NCBI RefSeq assembly: GCF_022899355.1
Contig: NZ_JALJCK010000002.1
Span: 124,001 to 188,000 of the forward strand
DNA length: 64,000 nucleotides
Reading direction: 5' to 3'
From: Shinella yambaruensis
Lineage (GTDB): Bacteria; Pseudomonadota; Alphaproteobacteria; Rhizobiales; Rhizobiaceae
Shown here: positions 17,295 to 26,476 of the stretch, one piece after another
Layout of the letters: every line of letters begins with the position of its first letter
Position numbering within the stretch: the first letter of the stretch is position 1
Notes under the pieces: generated by a model
Database searches by the model: none
Told to the model about the DNA's origin: nothing
Seen by the model: the letters and a program-made list of their open reading frames with translations, nothing else
Made by a program: the position numbers and the translations under genes

Positions 17295-17762
17295 TCACAG
17301 CGGCAGTTCCGTGGTGTATTTCACGCTCTTCAGCGCGAAATGCGAGGAGGAGTTCGCCACCGCCTCATGCGTCAGGATCGCCTGCATCAGCAATTGTTCG
17401 TAGTCGCGCACGTCCTTGACCACGACGCGGATCAGGTAATCCCACTCGCCGGACATGGAATAGCATTCCAGCACCTCCTCATGGGTCTGCACGAAGCGCT
17501 CGAAATCGCGCCGAGCCCCCGGATCGTGCGATTTCATGCGCACCTGGCAGAAGACGTTGAGGCCGCGGCCGATGCGGTCTGGATCGAGCAGCCGCACGGT
17601 CGGGCCGAGCACGCCGGCTTCCTCCAGCGCCTTGATGCGCCGCCAGCAGGAGGCGCTGGAGGCGCCCACCTGTTCGGCGAGCGCCGCATGGCTGATGTCG
17701 CCTCGTCGCTGCAGCACCTTCAGGATCTTCTTGTCGATGGCGTCAAGCTGAATGGAACTCAT
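17295..17762 (-). CDS. bkdR: Lrp/AsnC-family regulator, probable regulator of the adjacent bkd operon
   Basis: 155 residues: an AsnC-type helix-turn-helix (LDAIDKKILKVLQRRG, then SSASCWRRIKALEEAGV) and a RAM ligand-binding domain (ECYSMSGEWDYLIRVVV). A second in-frame start lies four codons upstream at 17774. It is divergent from the branched-chain 2-oxoacid dehydrogenase operon, the arrangement known for BkdR, an Lrp-like activator of bkd genes in Pseudomonas that senses branched-chain amino acids. The symbol rests on this context. The shared control region is 17763-17884. Confidence 0.82.
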   Translation of the reverse strand: MSSIQLDAIDKKILKVLQRRGDISHAALAEQVGASSASCWRRIKALEEAGVLGPTVRLLDPDRIGRGLNVFCQVRMKSHDPGARRDFERFVQTHEEVLECYSMSGEWDYLIRVVVKDVRDYEQLLMQAILTHEAVANSSSHFALKSVKYTTELPL

Positions 17763-17884
17763 CGGAAATCCCATGAATGTGATGGGTATGTTTCATTTCT
17801 ATCGCAAAGAACCGCCTGTTTGAAACGATTTTTCGGCTGAAGCGGCCTATACTTTCCACCACTGTATATCTGCGGGAGGAAACC

Positions 17885-19975
17885 ATGGCGCAGGTCGCAC
17901 TCAAAACCGTCGTCAGGTCCGCTGCCAGGAATGCGCCGGACGATACCGTCGACTGGAAGCGCATCGCCTATCTGGTGCATCTGTCGCGCGCGCTGGACGA
18001 GATGGAGGAAACCCGTCTCGTGCCGGAAAAGAAGGTGCTCTACCAGTTTTCCGCGCGCGGCCACGACATGGCGCAGATCATGCTCGGCTGTCTCTTGACC
18101 GACCGGCATGACGCGACCTGCGGCTATTACCGCTCCCGTCCGCTGCTGCTTTCGCTCGGCGTCGATCCCGCGGATGCGCTCGGTTCCGCCATGGGCCGTG
18201 CCGGCGGCTATTCCGACGGGCGCGACATCGGCGTCGTCTTCAACCATCCGAACCGCGACGGCGCCTCCGCCCTGCCGATGTGCGGCGGCGTCGGGGCGCA
18301 GTATACGCCGACGGCGGGCTGGGCGCAGGCGGTGAAATATTATGCCGAGACGCTGGGCAAGGCGGACTACGAACGGAGCATCGCCGTGGTGCTCGGCGGT
18401 GACGGCTCGGTCGCCTCGAACGGCTTCTGGTCGGCGCTGACCATCGCCACCACGCAGACCCTGCCGATGCTGTTCTACATCGAGGACAACGGCTACGGCA
18501 TCTCCGTTCCCTCGACGATCCAGACGCCCGGCGGCAATATCGCGGCCAACCTGTCCGGCTGGCAGAACCTGACGATCTTCGAGGGCGACGGCACCGATCC
18601 GGCCACTGCCGCCCGGCTGACCGCCGCTGCGGTCGAGCATGTGCGCGAGGCGCGTGCGCCGGCGCTGCTGCGCCTTACCGTGCCGCGCCTTCAGGGCCAC
18701 AGTTTCCAGGATACGCAGGCCTACAAGAGCGAGGCGGTCGTGCGCAGCGAATGGGCGCGGGACCCGCTGCCGCGCCTGAAGGACTATATCGTGCCGGCCG
18801 TGCTCAGCGAGGCGGAATGGGAGGCGGCCGATGCGGATGCAAGAAAGGCGGCGGAAACCGCGCGCATTGCCGCCGAGGCCCGCCCGGCGGCCGTTCCCGA
18901 GACGGTGACGCGGCATGTCTTCTTCGAGGGCGACGTGCAGGTGATGGGCGGGCAGGTGCGCCATGGCTACACCCCGCCGCAAACCACCACGGTGGCGGCA
19001 TCGGAAGGCCAGCGCATCAACATGGTCACCGCCATCCGCCGCACGCTCGACCACGAGCTTTCGATCAACGAGCGCGTCGTGCTGTTCGGCGAGGATATCG
19101 GCCCCAAGGGGGGCGTGCATGCGGTCACGCTCGGCCTCCAGGAAAAGTTCGGCCGCGCGCGGGTGTTCGATACGTCGCTCTCGGAGGAAGGCATCGTCGG
19201 CCGGGCGGTGGGCATGGCGCTGGCGGGGCTGATGCCGGTGCCGGAAATCCAGTTCCGCAAATATGCCGAGCCTGCCACCGAGCAGATCAACGATTGCGGC
19301 ACGATCCGCTGGCGCACCAACAACCGCTTTGCCGCGCCGATGGTGCTGCGCATGCCCGGCGGCTATTTCAAATGCGGCGACCCCTGGCACAGCCAGACGA
19401 ACGAGGTGGCCTTCGTGCACCAGCCCGGCTGGAAGGTGGCCGTCCCCTCCAATGCCGCCGATGCGGTCGGGCTGCTGCGCACCGGCCTTCGCGGCAACGA
19501 TCCGGTGATCTTCTTCGAGCACCGCGCCATGCTGGATCATGCCTGGGCGCGGCGGCCCTATCCGGGCGACGATTTCGCGTTGCCCTTCGGCAAGGCGAGT
19601 TTCACGCGCCGCGGCGAGGCGATCACGCTTGTCACCTGGGGCGCCATGGTGCATCGCTGCGAGGACGCGGCGGAGGGTGTTTCCGCCGATGTCATCGACC
19701 TGCGCACCCTGATGCCTTGGGACAGGGAGGCGGTGCTGTCCTCCGTCCGGCGCACGCGCCGCTGCCTCATCGTGCACGAGGATCTCGGCACCGCCGGCTT
19801 CGGCGCGGAGATCGCCGCCGTCGTTGCCGACGAGGCCTTCATGGATCTCGATGCGCCCGTCTCGCGGCTGACGATGCCCGACATTCCGAGCCCGCACAAT
19901 CCGGTCCTGCTCGACTGGGCGGTGCCCTCGGCGGGGCGGATCCGGGCCAAGATCGATGCCCTGCTGGAGTTCTGA
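17885..19975 (+). CDS. 2-oxoisovalerate dehydrogenase E1, alpha and beta subunits fused in one chain
   Basis: A 696-residue thiamine-diphosphate enzyme. Residues ~25-320 are E1 alpha-like with YQFSARGHDMAQI, the TPP/Mg motif GDGSVASN (from about G172) and FYIEDNGYGISVP. A charged linker (~310-375) leads into E1 beta (~380-696) with LFGEDIGPKGG, SEEGIVGRAVGMA and PEIQFRKYAEPA. Most proteobacterial branched-chain complexes use two separate genes (each ~340-410 residues); here they are continuous with no intervening stop. GGGAGG lies ahead of ATG 17885. It decarboxylates branched-chain 2-oxoacids in valine, leucine and isoleucine breakdown. E2 starts 3 bp downstream. Confidence 0.92.
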   Translation: MAQVALKTVVRSAARNAPDDTVDWKRIAYLVHLSRALDEMEETRLVPEKKVLYQFSARGHDMAQIMLGCLLTDRHDATCGYYRSRPLLLSLGVDPADALGSAMGRAGGYSDGRDIGVVFNHPNRDGASALPMCGGVGAQYTPTAGWAQAVKYYAETLGKADYERSIAVVLGGDGSVASNGFWSALTIATTQTLPMLFYIEDNGYGISVPSTIQTPGGNIAANLSGWQNLTIFEGDGTDPATAARLTAAAVEHVREARAPALLRLTVPRLQGHSFQDTQAYKSEAVVRSEWARDPLPRLKDYIVPAVLSEAEWEAADADARKAAETARIAAEARPAAVPETVTRHVFFEGDVQVMGGQVRHGYTPPQTTTVAASEGQRINMVTAIRRTLDHELSINERVVLFGEDIGPKGGVHAVTLGLQEKFGRARVFDTSLSEEGIVGRAVGMALAGLMPVPEIQFRKYAEPATEQINDCGTIRWRTNNRFAAPMVLRMPGGYFKCGDPWHSQTNEVAFVHQPGWKVAVPSNAADAVGLLRTGLRGNDPVIFFEHRAMLDHAWARRPYPGDDFALPFGKASFTRRGEAITLVTWGAMVHRCEDAAEGVSADVIDLRTLMPWDREAVLSSVRRTRRCLIVHEDLGTAGFGAEIAAVVADEAFMDLDAPVSRLTMPDIPSPHNPVLLDWAVPSAGRIRAKIDALLEF

Positions 19976-19978
19976 ACG

Positions 19979-21178
19979 ATGGCGGGGGTGATGATCGACG
20001 TTCTCGCGCCTGTCGAGCAGGAGGGCACCAAGGCGGTCGTGCGCAACTGGCTGAAGGCGGTGGGCGAGAGGGTGGCGCCCGACGATCCGCTCGTGGAGCT
20101 CGAAACCGACAAGGTGACGCAGGAGATCCCCGCCCCCGTCGCCGGCATCCTCAGCGAGATCCTGATGCAGGGCGGCGAAAAGGCCGAACCCGGCGCCGTG
20201 CTCGGCCGGATCCGGCAGGAAGAGGCTGCGGCCTCCGAGCCCGTTGTCGCTGCCGCCCGGCCGGAACCCGGAAGAATGCCGGCGGCCGCGGACCATTATT
20301 CACCGGCCGTGCGGCGCGCGGCGGAGGAATACGGCATCGACCCCGCGACGGTAGACGGCTCCGGCAAGGGCGGGCGGGTGACGCGGGCCGACATGGATGC
20401 CGCGCACGAGGCGGCGCGCGGGGCGCGGCCTTCGCCGGAGCCCGTCACGCCATCCAGGCCGGAGACGACGCCTGTCGAAGGAGGCTCGCGGGCGATCCGG
20501 CATTCGCCGATGCGGCTTGCCATCGCCGAACACATGCAGATGTCCGTCTCGACCGCGCCGCATGTCACGGCGGTGTTCGAGGCGGATTTCACCGCCGTCA
20601 TGCGGCACCGCGAGATGAACCGGCAGGCCTTCGCCGCGTCCGGCGTGCCGCTCTCCTACACCGCCTATATCGTCTCGGCCTGCGTGGCGGCGATGAAGGC
20701 GGTGCCGGAGGCCAACAGCCGCTGGTTCGATGACCGCCTTGAGGTGTTCGACGACGTCAATATCGGCATCGGCACGGCGCTCGGCAATGACGGGCTGGTG
20801 GTGCCCGTCATCCGCGCGGCGCAGGACCTTTCGCTTTCAGGCATCGCGGCGCGCTTGCAGGACCTCACGGCCCGCGCCCGGGCGAAGACGCTGACGCCGG
20901 CCGACATGCGCGGCGGCACCTTCACTATCTCCAACCACGGTGTCTCCGGCTCGCTTCTCGCCACGCCCATCATCATCAACCAGCCGCAATCGGCGATCCT
21001 CGGCGTCGGCAAGCTGGAAAAGCGCGTGGTGGTGCGCGAGGTCGACGGCGTCGATACGATCCAGATCCGGCCCATGGCCTATGTCTCGCTGACCATCGAC
21101 CACCGCGCGCTCGACGGCCACCAGACCAATACATGGCTCACCCGCTTCGTCGCGGCGCTGGAAGGCTGGCCGCAATGA
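19979..21178 (+). CDS. Dihydrolipoamide acyltransferase E2 of the branched-chain 2-oxoacid dehydrogenase complex
   Basis: 399 residues in the standard E2 order: one lipoyl domain (lipoylated lysine about K45 in ETDKVTQEIPAP), a peripheral-subunit binding domain near 100-140 (YSPAVRRAAEEYGID...GSGKGGRVT), an Ala/Pro/Arg-rich linker and the catalytic core ending in DHRALDGHQ (about H375 and D379). It transfers the acyl group to CoA and forms the complex core. It is 3 bp after E1 and overlaps E3 by ATGA. Bkd specificity is inferred from the neighbouring E1 and Lrp genes. Confidence 0.94.
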   Translation: MAGVMIDVLAPVEQEGTKAVVRNWLKAVGERVAPDDPLVELETDKVTQEIPAPVAGILSEILMQGGEKAEPGAVLGRIRQEEAAASEPVVAAARPEPGRMPAAADHYSPAVRRAAEEYGIDPATVDGSGKGGRVTRADMDAAHEAARGARPSPEPVTPSRPETTPVEGGSRAIRHSPMRLAIAEHMQMSVSTAPHVTAVFEADFTAVMRHREMNRQAFAASGVPLSYTAYIVSACVAAMKAVPEANSRWFDDRLEVFDDVNIGIGTALGNDGLVVPVIRAAQDLSLSGIAARLQDLTARARAKTLTPADMRGGTFTISNHGVSGSLLATPIIINQPQSAILGVGKLEKRVVVREVDGVDTIQIRPMAYVSLTIDHRALDGHQTNTWLTRFVAALEGWPQ

Positions 21179-22578
21179 ATGTTTCCGGCGACTATGACGT
21201 GCTGGTGATCGGCGGCGGTCCCGGCGGCTATGCCTGTGCGATCCGTGCCGCGCAACTCGGCCTGAAGGCGGCCTGCGTCGAGGCGCGGCCGACGCTCGGC
21301 GGCACCTGCCTCAATGTCGGTTGCATTCCCTCCAAGACGCTGCTGCATGCGACGCATCTGCTGGAGCTCGCCCGCGATGGCCATATGGCCGGCTTCGGCA
21401 TCGACACCGGGCCGGTTTCCATCGACCTCGCACGGCTGATGGCGCGCAAGGAGGCGACCGTCGCCTCGCTGGCGGGCGGCATCGATTTCCTGTTCCGCAA
21501 GAACGGCGTCGCCCGCCTGCCGGGGCGGGCGCGCCTTGCCGGGCCGGGGCGCGTCGATATCGACGGCAGGATGTTCGCCGCGAAGGCGATCGTCATTGCC
21601 ACGGGCTCGCTGCCGGCGGCGCTGGCCGGCGTGCCGGTAGACAACCACGCCGGGGTCGTGGTCGATTCGTCCGGCGCGCTGTCCCTCCCCCGCATACCCG
21701 AACGGCTCGCCGTCATCGGCGGCGGGGTGATCGGTCTCGAACTGGGCTCGGTCTGGCGGCGTCTTGGCGCTCAAGTGACGGTCGTGGAAGTAGGCGACGG
21801 CATCCTGCCCGGCATGGATGCCGATATCCGCGCGACGATGACGCAGCTCCTGGCGCGCCAGGGCATGACGATCCTCGCCTCGACCGCCGTTGCCGGTGCC
21901 GATATCCGCAAGGATGGCGCCACGTTGCAGCTGAAGGGGGCGGACGGCAAGGCGTCGGCGCTGGCGGCCGACGTCGTGCTGGTCGCCACGGGGCGGCGGC
22001 CGAACACGGGCGGTCTCGGGCTGGAAACGGTCGGTATCACCCCGGATGCGGGCGGTTTCATACCGGTCGATGGGCAGGGGCGGACGGGAGCGGACGGGAT
22101 CCACGCGATCGGCGACGTGACGCGCGGGCCCATGCTGGCCCACCGGGCGGAGGACGAGGGCATCGCCGTCGCCGAGCGGCTCGCCGGCCGGCCCGGCTTG
22201 GTCAATCCCGCCATCGTCCCGGTGGTCGTCTACACCGATCCGGAGGTGGCTTCCGTCGGACGGACCGAGCAGATGCTGACGGCGGAGGGGATCGCCTATC
22301 GCGCTTCGACCTTCCCGATGAGCGCCAACAGCCGGGCAAAGGCGAACGGCGGCACGGAGGGGTTCGTCAAGCTGCTGGCGGAGGAGGCGAGCGGCGTCGT
22401 GCTCGGCGCCCATATGGTCGGGGCGATGGCCGGCACGATGATCGCCGAGGTCGCCCAGGCGATGGAGTTCGGCGCGACGGCGGAGGATATCGCCTATACC
22501 TGCCACGCCCACCCGACGCACAGCGAGGCGGTCAAGGAGGCCGCCCTCGGCTTTTTCGGGGCGGCCATTCATCGCTGA
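21175..22578 (+). CDS. lpdA: Dihydrolipoamide dehydrogenase E3
   Basis: 467 residues. FAD motif VLVIGGGPGGYACA, redox-active disulfide GGTCLNVGC (about C45/C50), NAD motif VIGGGVIGLELGSVW, and the C-terminal active-site His-Glu in HAHPTHSE. It reoxidises the dihydrolipoyl groups of E2 with NAD+. The ATG at 21175 overlaps the E2 stop; a longer frame from 21133 would overlap E2 more deeply. It is presumably the dedicated E3 of this complex. Confidence 0.95.
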   Translation: MNVSGDYDVLVIGGGPGGYACAIRAAQLGLKAACVEARPTLGGTCLNVGCIPSKTLLHATHLLELARDGHMAGFGIDTGPVSIDLARLMARKEATVASLAGGIDFLFRKNGVARLPGRARLAGPGRVDIDGRMFAAKAIVIATGSLPAALAGVPVDNHAGVVVDSSGALSLPRIPERLAVIGGGVIGLELGSVWRRLGAQVTVVEVGDGILPGMDADIRATMTQLLARQGMTILASTAVAGADIRKDGATLQLKGADGKASALAADVVLVATGRRPNTGGLGLETVGITPDAGGFIPVDGQGRTGADGIHAIGDVTRGPMLAHRAEDEGIAVAERLAGRPGLVNPAIVPVVVYTDPEVASVGRTEQMLTAEGIAYRASTFPMSANSRAKANGGTEGFVKLLAEEASGVVLGAHMVGAMAGTMIAEVAQAMEFGATAEDIAYTCHAHPTHSEAVKEAALGFFGAAIHR

Positions 22579-22695
22579 GCGACGGCGCGGTCCTTGCCGA
22601 AAGCGTGCGGCGGCACGGCGAAATTTTCGGGAGGCGATCGCCTTGGTTCGTGATACCGTACGGTCCGCCGACGGGATCGTCGCGTGAAAATCAAT

Positions 22696-22712
22696 CTATA
22701 CAATCTCTATAG
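22696..22712. promoter_or_regulatory. AT-rich dyad upstream of the SfnB-like gene
   Basis: CTATA-N7-TATAG within an AT-rich island (22684-22735) in otherwise GC-rich DNA, 67 bp before the start of the next gene. Probable promoter/operator region; the cognate regulator is unknown, but the Rrf2 protein at 24317-24781 is a candidate. Confidence 0.35.
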
Positions 22713-22778
22713 AATGTGATCTTTTTGACCGGTTAAGCCTGTGCGCCCTGAAACGCCAATCCGCGAGGAGCAGACGAC

Positions 22779-23861
22779 ATGGGTATGATTTCATCAGCGC
22801 TCGACCGTCCGTCGCGAACCGCCGCCGTCATCGGCAGCGAAGACGAGGCGTTGACCGTTGCCGGCACGATTGCCGGCATTTTCGCGAACGGGGATGCGGC
22901 GCAGACGGCGCAGGCCCGTCTCGATCTCCTCTCCCGTTCCGGCCTGTTCGGCATCTCCGTGCCAACCGAGCACGGCGGCATCGACGTTTCCAACACCGTG
23001 CTGGCGGATGTCTGTGCGGCCGCCGCCGCGCAGTCGGCAACGCTGGCCGATATCCTGGCCGCCCACTTCGTGGCGCTGGAGCAGCTGCGCAGCTACGGCA
23101 CGGACGGCCACCACTCCGTGGTGTTTTCCGCCGCCCTTGCCGGCGCCCGGCTCTGCCGGGCGACAGCCCGGCGCAACGGGCAGGATGCCGACGCCCTGCC
23201 GCTTGCCGCAAGCGGCCTTGCCTGGCGTCTGAGCGGCGAAGCGCTCTGTACGCCCTGCACCCGCCATGCGGACTGGCTGCTCGTGCCGGCGCGCAGCGAC
23301 GGCGGCCGGATGGCGGGCGTCCTGCTGGCGACGCGCATCGAGGGCCTGCACTATGTCGCCAACAGTTGCGAGCCGGTGGACAGGGCCGCGCCCTCCGCCG
23401 AGCACGTTCTCTTCAAGGACGTTGCCGTCGATGCGGACGCGGTGCTGCATCCGCCCGTCGAGGCGGCGGTGCCGCAGTCGCTCGAGCTTCTTCTCGAAGC
23501 CGCCCGGCAGCTCGGCGGCGGCCGGCGTGCATTCGAGCGCCGGCTGGCCTCAGACCACGACGATGCCCGCGATATCGGGCTGCTGTCCGCCCGTCTCGCG
23601 GCCGCGCAGGCCATGATGGCCGAAGCCGGCCGCGCCATCGACGCGGCCCAGATCGGCCTTGCGGACCAGCACCGGACGAACGCCTTCCTCGCCGCCACCG
23701 CCGCCCTCGCCGTGGCGCACGAGGCCGCGGGCCATGTGCGCATGGCCGCGGACCGGAACGCGCAGCCGGCGGACTTGCCGCCGTCTCTGGCCGCGGCCCT
23801 GCGGGAAAGCGGCCGGCTGCGGCGCCAGGGGCACCCGCATCCGCCGGAGCAGGAAGGCTGA
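22779..23861 (+). CDS. Acyl-CoA-dehydrogenase-fold flavoprotein, diverged SfnB/DszC-like
   Basis: 360 residues resembling the N-terminal and middle domains of SfnB/DszC-type oxidoreductases: LLSRSGLFGISVPTEHGGIDVSNTVL, a helix with ILAAHFVALEQLR, and RTNAFLAATAALAVAHEAAGHVR. Family members are usually nearer 400 residues and end in a conserved RNARTHTLHDPVRW-like segment; here the C-terminus is different (Pro/Arg/His-rich), so the enzyme may be divergent or inactive. SfnB-like proteins help use organosulfur compounds, which fits the sulfonate-type importer 1.4 kb downstream. Confidence 0.65.
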   Translation: MGMISSALDRPSRTAAVIGSEDEALTVAGTIAGIFANGDAAQTAQARLDLLSRSGLFGISVPTEHGGIDVSNTVLADVCAAAAAQSATLADILAAHFVALEQLRSYGTDGHHSVVFSAALAGARLCRATARRNGQDADALPLAASGLAWRLSGEALCTPCTRHADWLLVPARSDGGRMAGVLLATRIEGLHYVANSCEPVDRAAPSAEHVLFKDVAVDADAVLHPPVEAAVPQSLELLLEAARQLGGGRRAFERRLASDHDDARDIGLLSARLAAAQAMMAEAGRAIDAAQIGLADQHRTNAFLAATAALAVAHEAAGHVRMAADRNAQPADLPPSLAAALRESGRLRRQGHPHPPEQEG

Positions 23862-23958
23862 GGCGCGTTGCGGAGCGGCGTGCGGCGGTTTTGCAGCAGC
23901 CCTCCGTGTGCTTGCGGCTCTCATGAATCGCGAGACGTCCATTGCCTGTGGAGGGAAA

Positions 23959-24134
23959 GCGTTGCCCCATCCGCTTCTTCCCTGAGGGAGAAGGTGCCGG
24001 CAGGCGGATGAGGGGGATGGCGAAGGCGCAAAGGCTCTATCCGAGCCACCCCCTCATCCGACCCTTCGGGCCACCTTCTCCCCGCGGGGGAGAAGGAGAG
24101 AACGGCAACGTCGAACGCCATATGCGATTGCCCT
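23959..24134. repeat. RIME-like mosaic palindromic repeat, copy A
   Basis: Contains GAGAAGGTGCCGGCAGG, then CCCCCTCATCCG and GGGCCACCTTCTCCCCGCG, in inverted arrangement around a short centre, and ends CATATGCGATTGCCCT. The same blocks in the same order occur at 62946-63153. This matches the rhizobial intergenic mosaic (RIME) pattern as I remember it. The left arm is less complete than in copy B. The rest of the 23862-24316 gap shows no credible gene. Confidence 0.8.
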
Positions 24135-24316
24135 CATGGATCGAGGGGCGGAGCCGGCGCGATACGAAGGTTATCGTTTCGGTATCGTCTGAATGGGCGC
24201 CCGATGGCTTGGCACGATCTGGCGGAGGTTCACCGTCGATGCGAGCGCCGCGAGGACAGAGTTCCCCGCCCTGCCACTGCAGCCCGGTCCGGTCGTGGAC
24301 GGTGAAAGCGCGCGGT

Positions 24317-24781
24317 TTATCCGACGCGCTTTTCCAGCTCTTCCTCTTCGATCATCGCGCTGGCACCGGGCACGGCGACGAACTGTTCGAGGGTCATCGT
24401 GTCGAGGATGGCGGCGATGGCGTCGCGCACGTCGGTCATGGCGCGGCGGACCTGACAGGCTTCCGGATCGGCGCAGTCCTCGCAGGCTTCATAGGCCGTG
24501 CGGCTCGCGCAGCGGATCGGCGCCAGGGGACCGTCGAGCACGCGGATGGCGTGGCCGATGCGGATCTCCGACGCGGGATGCGAGAGCGAATAGCCGCCGC
24601 CCGGCCCCTTCTTGGAGCGAAGCATGCCGGCATTGCGCAGTTCCAGGAGGATCGTGTCGAGGAACTTCTTCGGAATGTTGTTGCGAAGCGCGATCTCGCT
24701 GACGAAAGCGGTTTGGCCAGGCGCCAGCCGGGCCAGGTCCACCAGGGCCTTCAGTCCATATTTTCCCTTTTTCGTCAGCAT
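24317..24781 (-). CDS. Rrf2-family transcriptional regulator
   Basis: 154 residues with an Rrf2 winged helix (MLTKKGKYGLKALVDLARL; KGPGGGYSLSHPASEI) and a cysteine cluster CASRTAYEACEDCADPEAC typical of Rrf2 proteins that bind an Fe-S cluster. It is not a close match to RirA. Position between the SfnB-like gene and the sulfonate-type importer, divergent from the latter, suggests a role in sulfur or cysteine-linked control; this is inferred from context. Confidence 0.88.
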   Translation of the reverse strand: MLTKKGKYGLKALVDLARLAPGQTAFVSEIALRNNIPKKFLDTILLELRNAGMLRSKKGPGGGYSLSHPASEIRIGHAIRVLDGPLAPIRCASRTAYEACEDCADPEACQVRRAMTDVRDAIAAILDTMTLEQFVAVPGASAMIEEEELEKRVG

Positions 24782-25279
24782 GTCGGCCTGCTTTCCATCA
24801 GCATATGTGCATCACCGGATATGCCCGGCTGCGCGAACGCGCATCGCGTCCCGCTCGGTTTCCGTCCGTCGTCCTCGGGAAGATCGATCGGTTCACCCAT
24901 GACGGGTGATTCTGGCTCATTCTTGGCACCGAAGTGCGAAAAACATATAAAAACAATGTAATTTATTTATCAGCGTTACGGCAAGGAAATTGGGTATTTT
25001 TGCCAAGCGCTTATGCGGTTTTTCCGCCCGGGCGTGCCCATTTGGCACCATTTTTTGCTTCGATGGGCCTTTTCCGCCCGTCCTTCGTTTTGCGGAGCCT
25101 TGCGCTGACTTTCGGCGGGCATGCGACTCGTTTCAATCACACTGCCGGAAAACGCAAAACCAATCGCAAAGACGCCGCCAAATTGAGGCGAATATTTCTC
25201 TACTAAATTTATTGAATATATAGCCTTGAATCATCGGCCCGCGGCAGATCCCGGGCGACGGATTTTTGAGGAGAGACCC
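24782..25279. other. 498-bp intergenic control region between rrf2 and tauA-like genes
   Basis: No gene seen. Two AT-rich islands stand out: 24930-24975 and 25180-25230, the latter (around TTTATTGAATATATAG) directly ahead of the importer operon and its likely promoter. Short open frames here lack coding character. Confidence 0.5.
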
Positions 25280-26284
25280 ATGAGCACGACCCGCAGAACC
25301 CTGCTTGCCGCGACGGCCGCCCTTGCCCTTGCCGCATCCTTCACCACCGCTTTTGCCGAGGAGGTGACGCTGAACATCGGCTACCAGCCGATCGTAGAGC
25401 CCTCCCGCGTGCCGCAGGCCGACGGCACCTACGAGAAGGTGACGGGCGCCAAGATCAACTGGCAGAAATTCGACGGCGGCGCCGACGTGATCGCCGCCAT
25501 CGCGTCGGGCTCGCTGGATATCGGCTATGTCGGCTCCTCGCCGCTGGCCGCCGCCTCCAGCCGCGAGCTGCCGATCGAGACGATCTTCGTCGTCGGCCTC
25601 ATCAGCGAGGCCGAGGCGCTTGCCGTGAAATCCATCGAGAAGCCGGAGGATCTTGCCGGTAAGAAGATCGCGACGCCTTTCGTCTCCACCGCGCATTACA
25701 GCCTGCTGACGGCGCTGAAGCACTGGAAGGTCGATCCCAAGTCGGTGGAAATCCTCAACCTGCGTCCGCCGGAAATCGCGGCCGCCTGGGAACGCGGCGA
25801 CATCGACGGCGCCTATGTCTGGGATCCGGTGCTGGCGCAGCTGAAGAAGAGCGGCACGGTGCTCGCCACCTCGGCGGACGTCGCCGAATGGGGCGGCCCG
25901 ACCTTCGACGCCTGGATCGTCAGCAAGACATTCGCCGAGGCGCATCCGGATGTCGTGACGGCCTTCGTGAAAGTGACGGGCGATGCGACGGCGGCCTATC
26001 GCGCCAATCCCGAGGCCTGGAACGCCACCTCGCCGGAAGCAGAGAAGATTGCGCGCCTGACCGGGGCCAAGCAGGACGAGGTGCCGGCGCTCCTCAAGGG
26101 CTACATCTTCCCGACGCTGGAAGAGCAAGCCGGCGAGGCGCTGCTCGGCGGCGGCACGGTGAAGGCCGTGGCCGATACGTCGGCCTTCCTGCTGGAGCAG
26201 GGCAAGATCCCGGCCGCGCTCTCCGACTACACGCCCTACGTCTCCACCCGCTGGGTGACGGACGCGACGAAGCTCGCCTACTGA
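25280..26284 (+). CDS. tauA: Taurine/sulfonate-type ABC transporter substrate-binding protein
   Basis: 334 residues with a Tat-like or Sec signal peptide (TTRRTLLAATAALALAASF, cleavage about AFA|E). The mature part begins TLNIGYQPIVEPSRVPQADG and has GSLDIGYVGSSPLAAA and GAYVWDPVLAQLK, the pattern of TauA. The start is ATG 25280 behind TTGAGGAGAG. It binds taurine or a related sulfonate in the periplasm and heads the tauABC-like operon. No tauD dioxygenase is present in the window, so the downstream desulfonation route is elsewhere or different. Confidence 0.88.
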   Translation: MSTTRRTLLAATAALALAASFTTAFAEEVTLNIGYQPIVEPSRVPQADGTYEKVTGAKINWQKFDGGADVIAAIASGSLDIGYVGSSPLAAASSRELPIETIFVVGLISEAEALAVKSIEKPEDLAGKKIATPFVSTAHYSLLTALKHWKVDPKSVEILNLRPPEIAAAWERGDIDGAYVWDPVLAQLKKSGTVLATSADVAEWGGPTFDAWIVSKTFAEAHPDVVTAFVKVTGDATAAYRANPEAWNATSPEAEKIARLTGAKQDEVPALLKGYIFPTLEEQAGEALLGGGTVKAVADTSAFLLEQGKIPAALSDYTPYVSTRWVTDATKLAY

Positions 26285-26476
26285 TCGGGCGAAACAATCC
26301 TGCGGCGGAAGGGCCCGGCAGCGTGATCCGCGCTGTCGGGCCATTGCCCGACAGAGCAATTCCAGCAGAAGTGCGAAGCGGTTTTGCGCCCGGAATTGCG
26401 GAAAATAAAAGGTTGGAGTGTTTTCGCGCTTCGGGAAGCGGAACGTTCCAAGTGGCTCCACGCTCCTGGAGGTTTC

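Noticed and set aside
17759-20296. An 845-codon open frame on the minus strand over the E1 gene
   Set aside because: Low-complexity His/Arg/Gly/Ala composition and full overlap with the clearly real E1, E2 and Lrp genes.
24934-25223. Short open frames of 77-90 codons in the rrf2-tauA gap
   Set aside because: Atypical composition for this genome, no ribosome site, and location over AT-rich promoter-like DNA.
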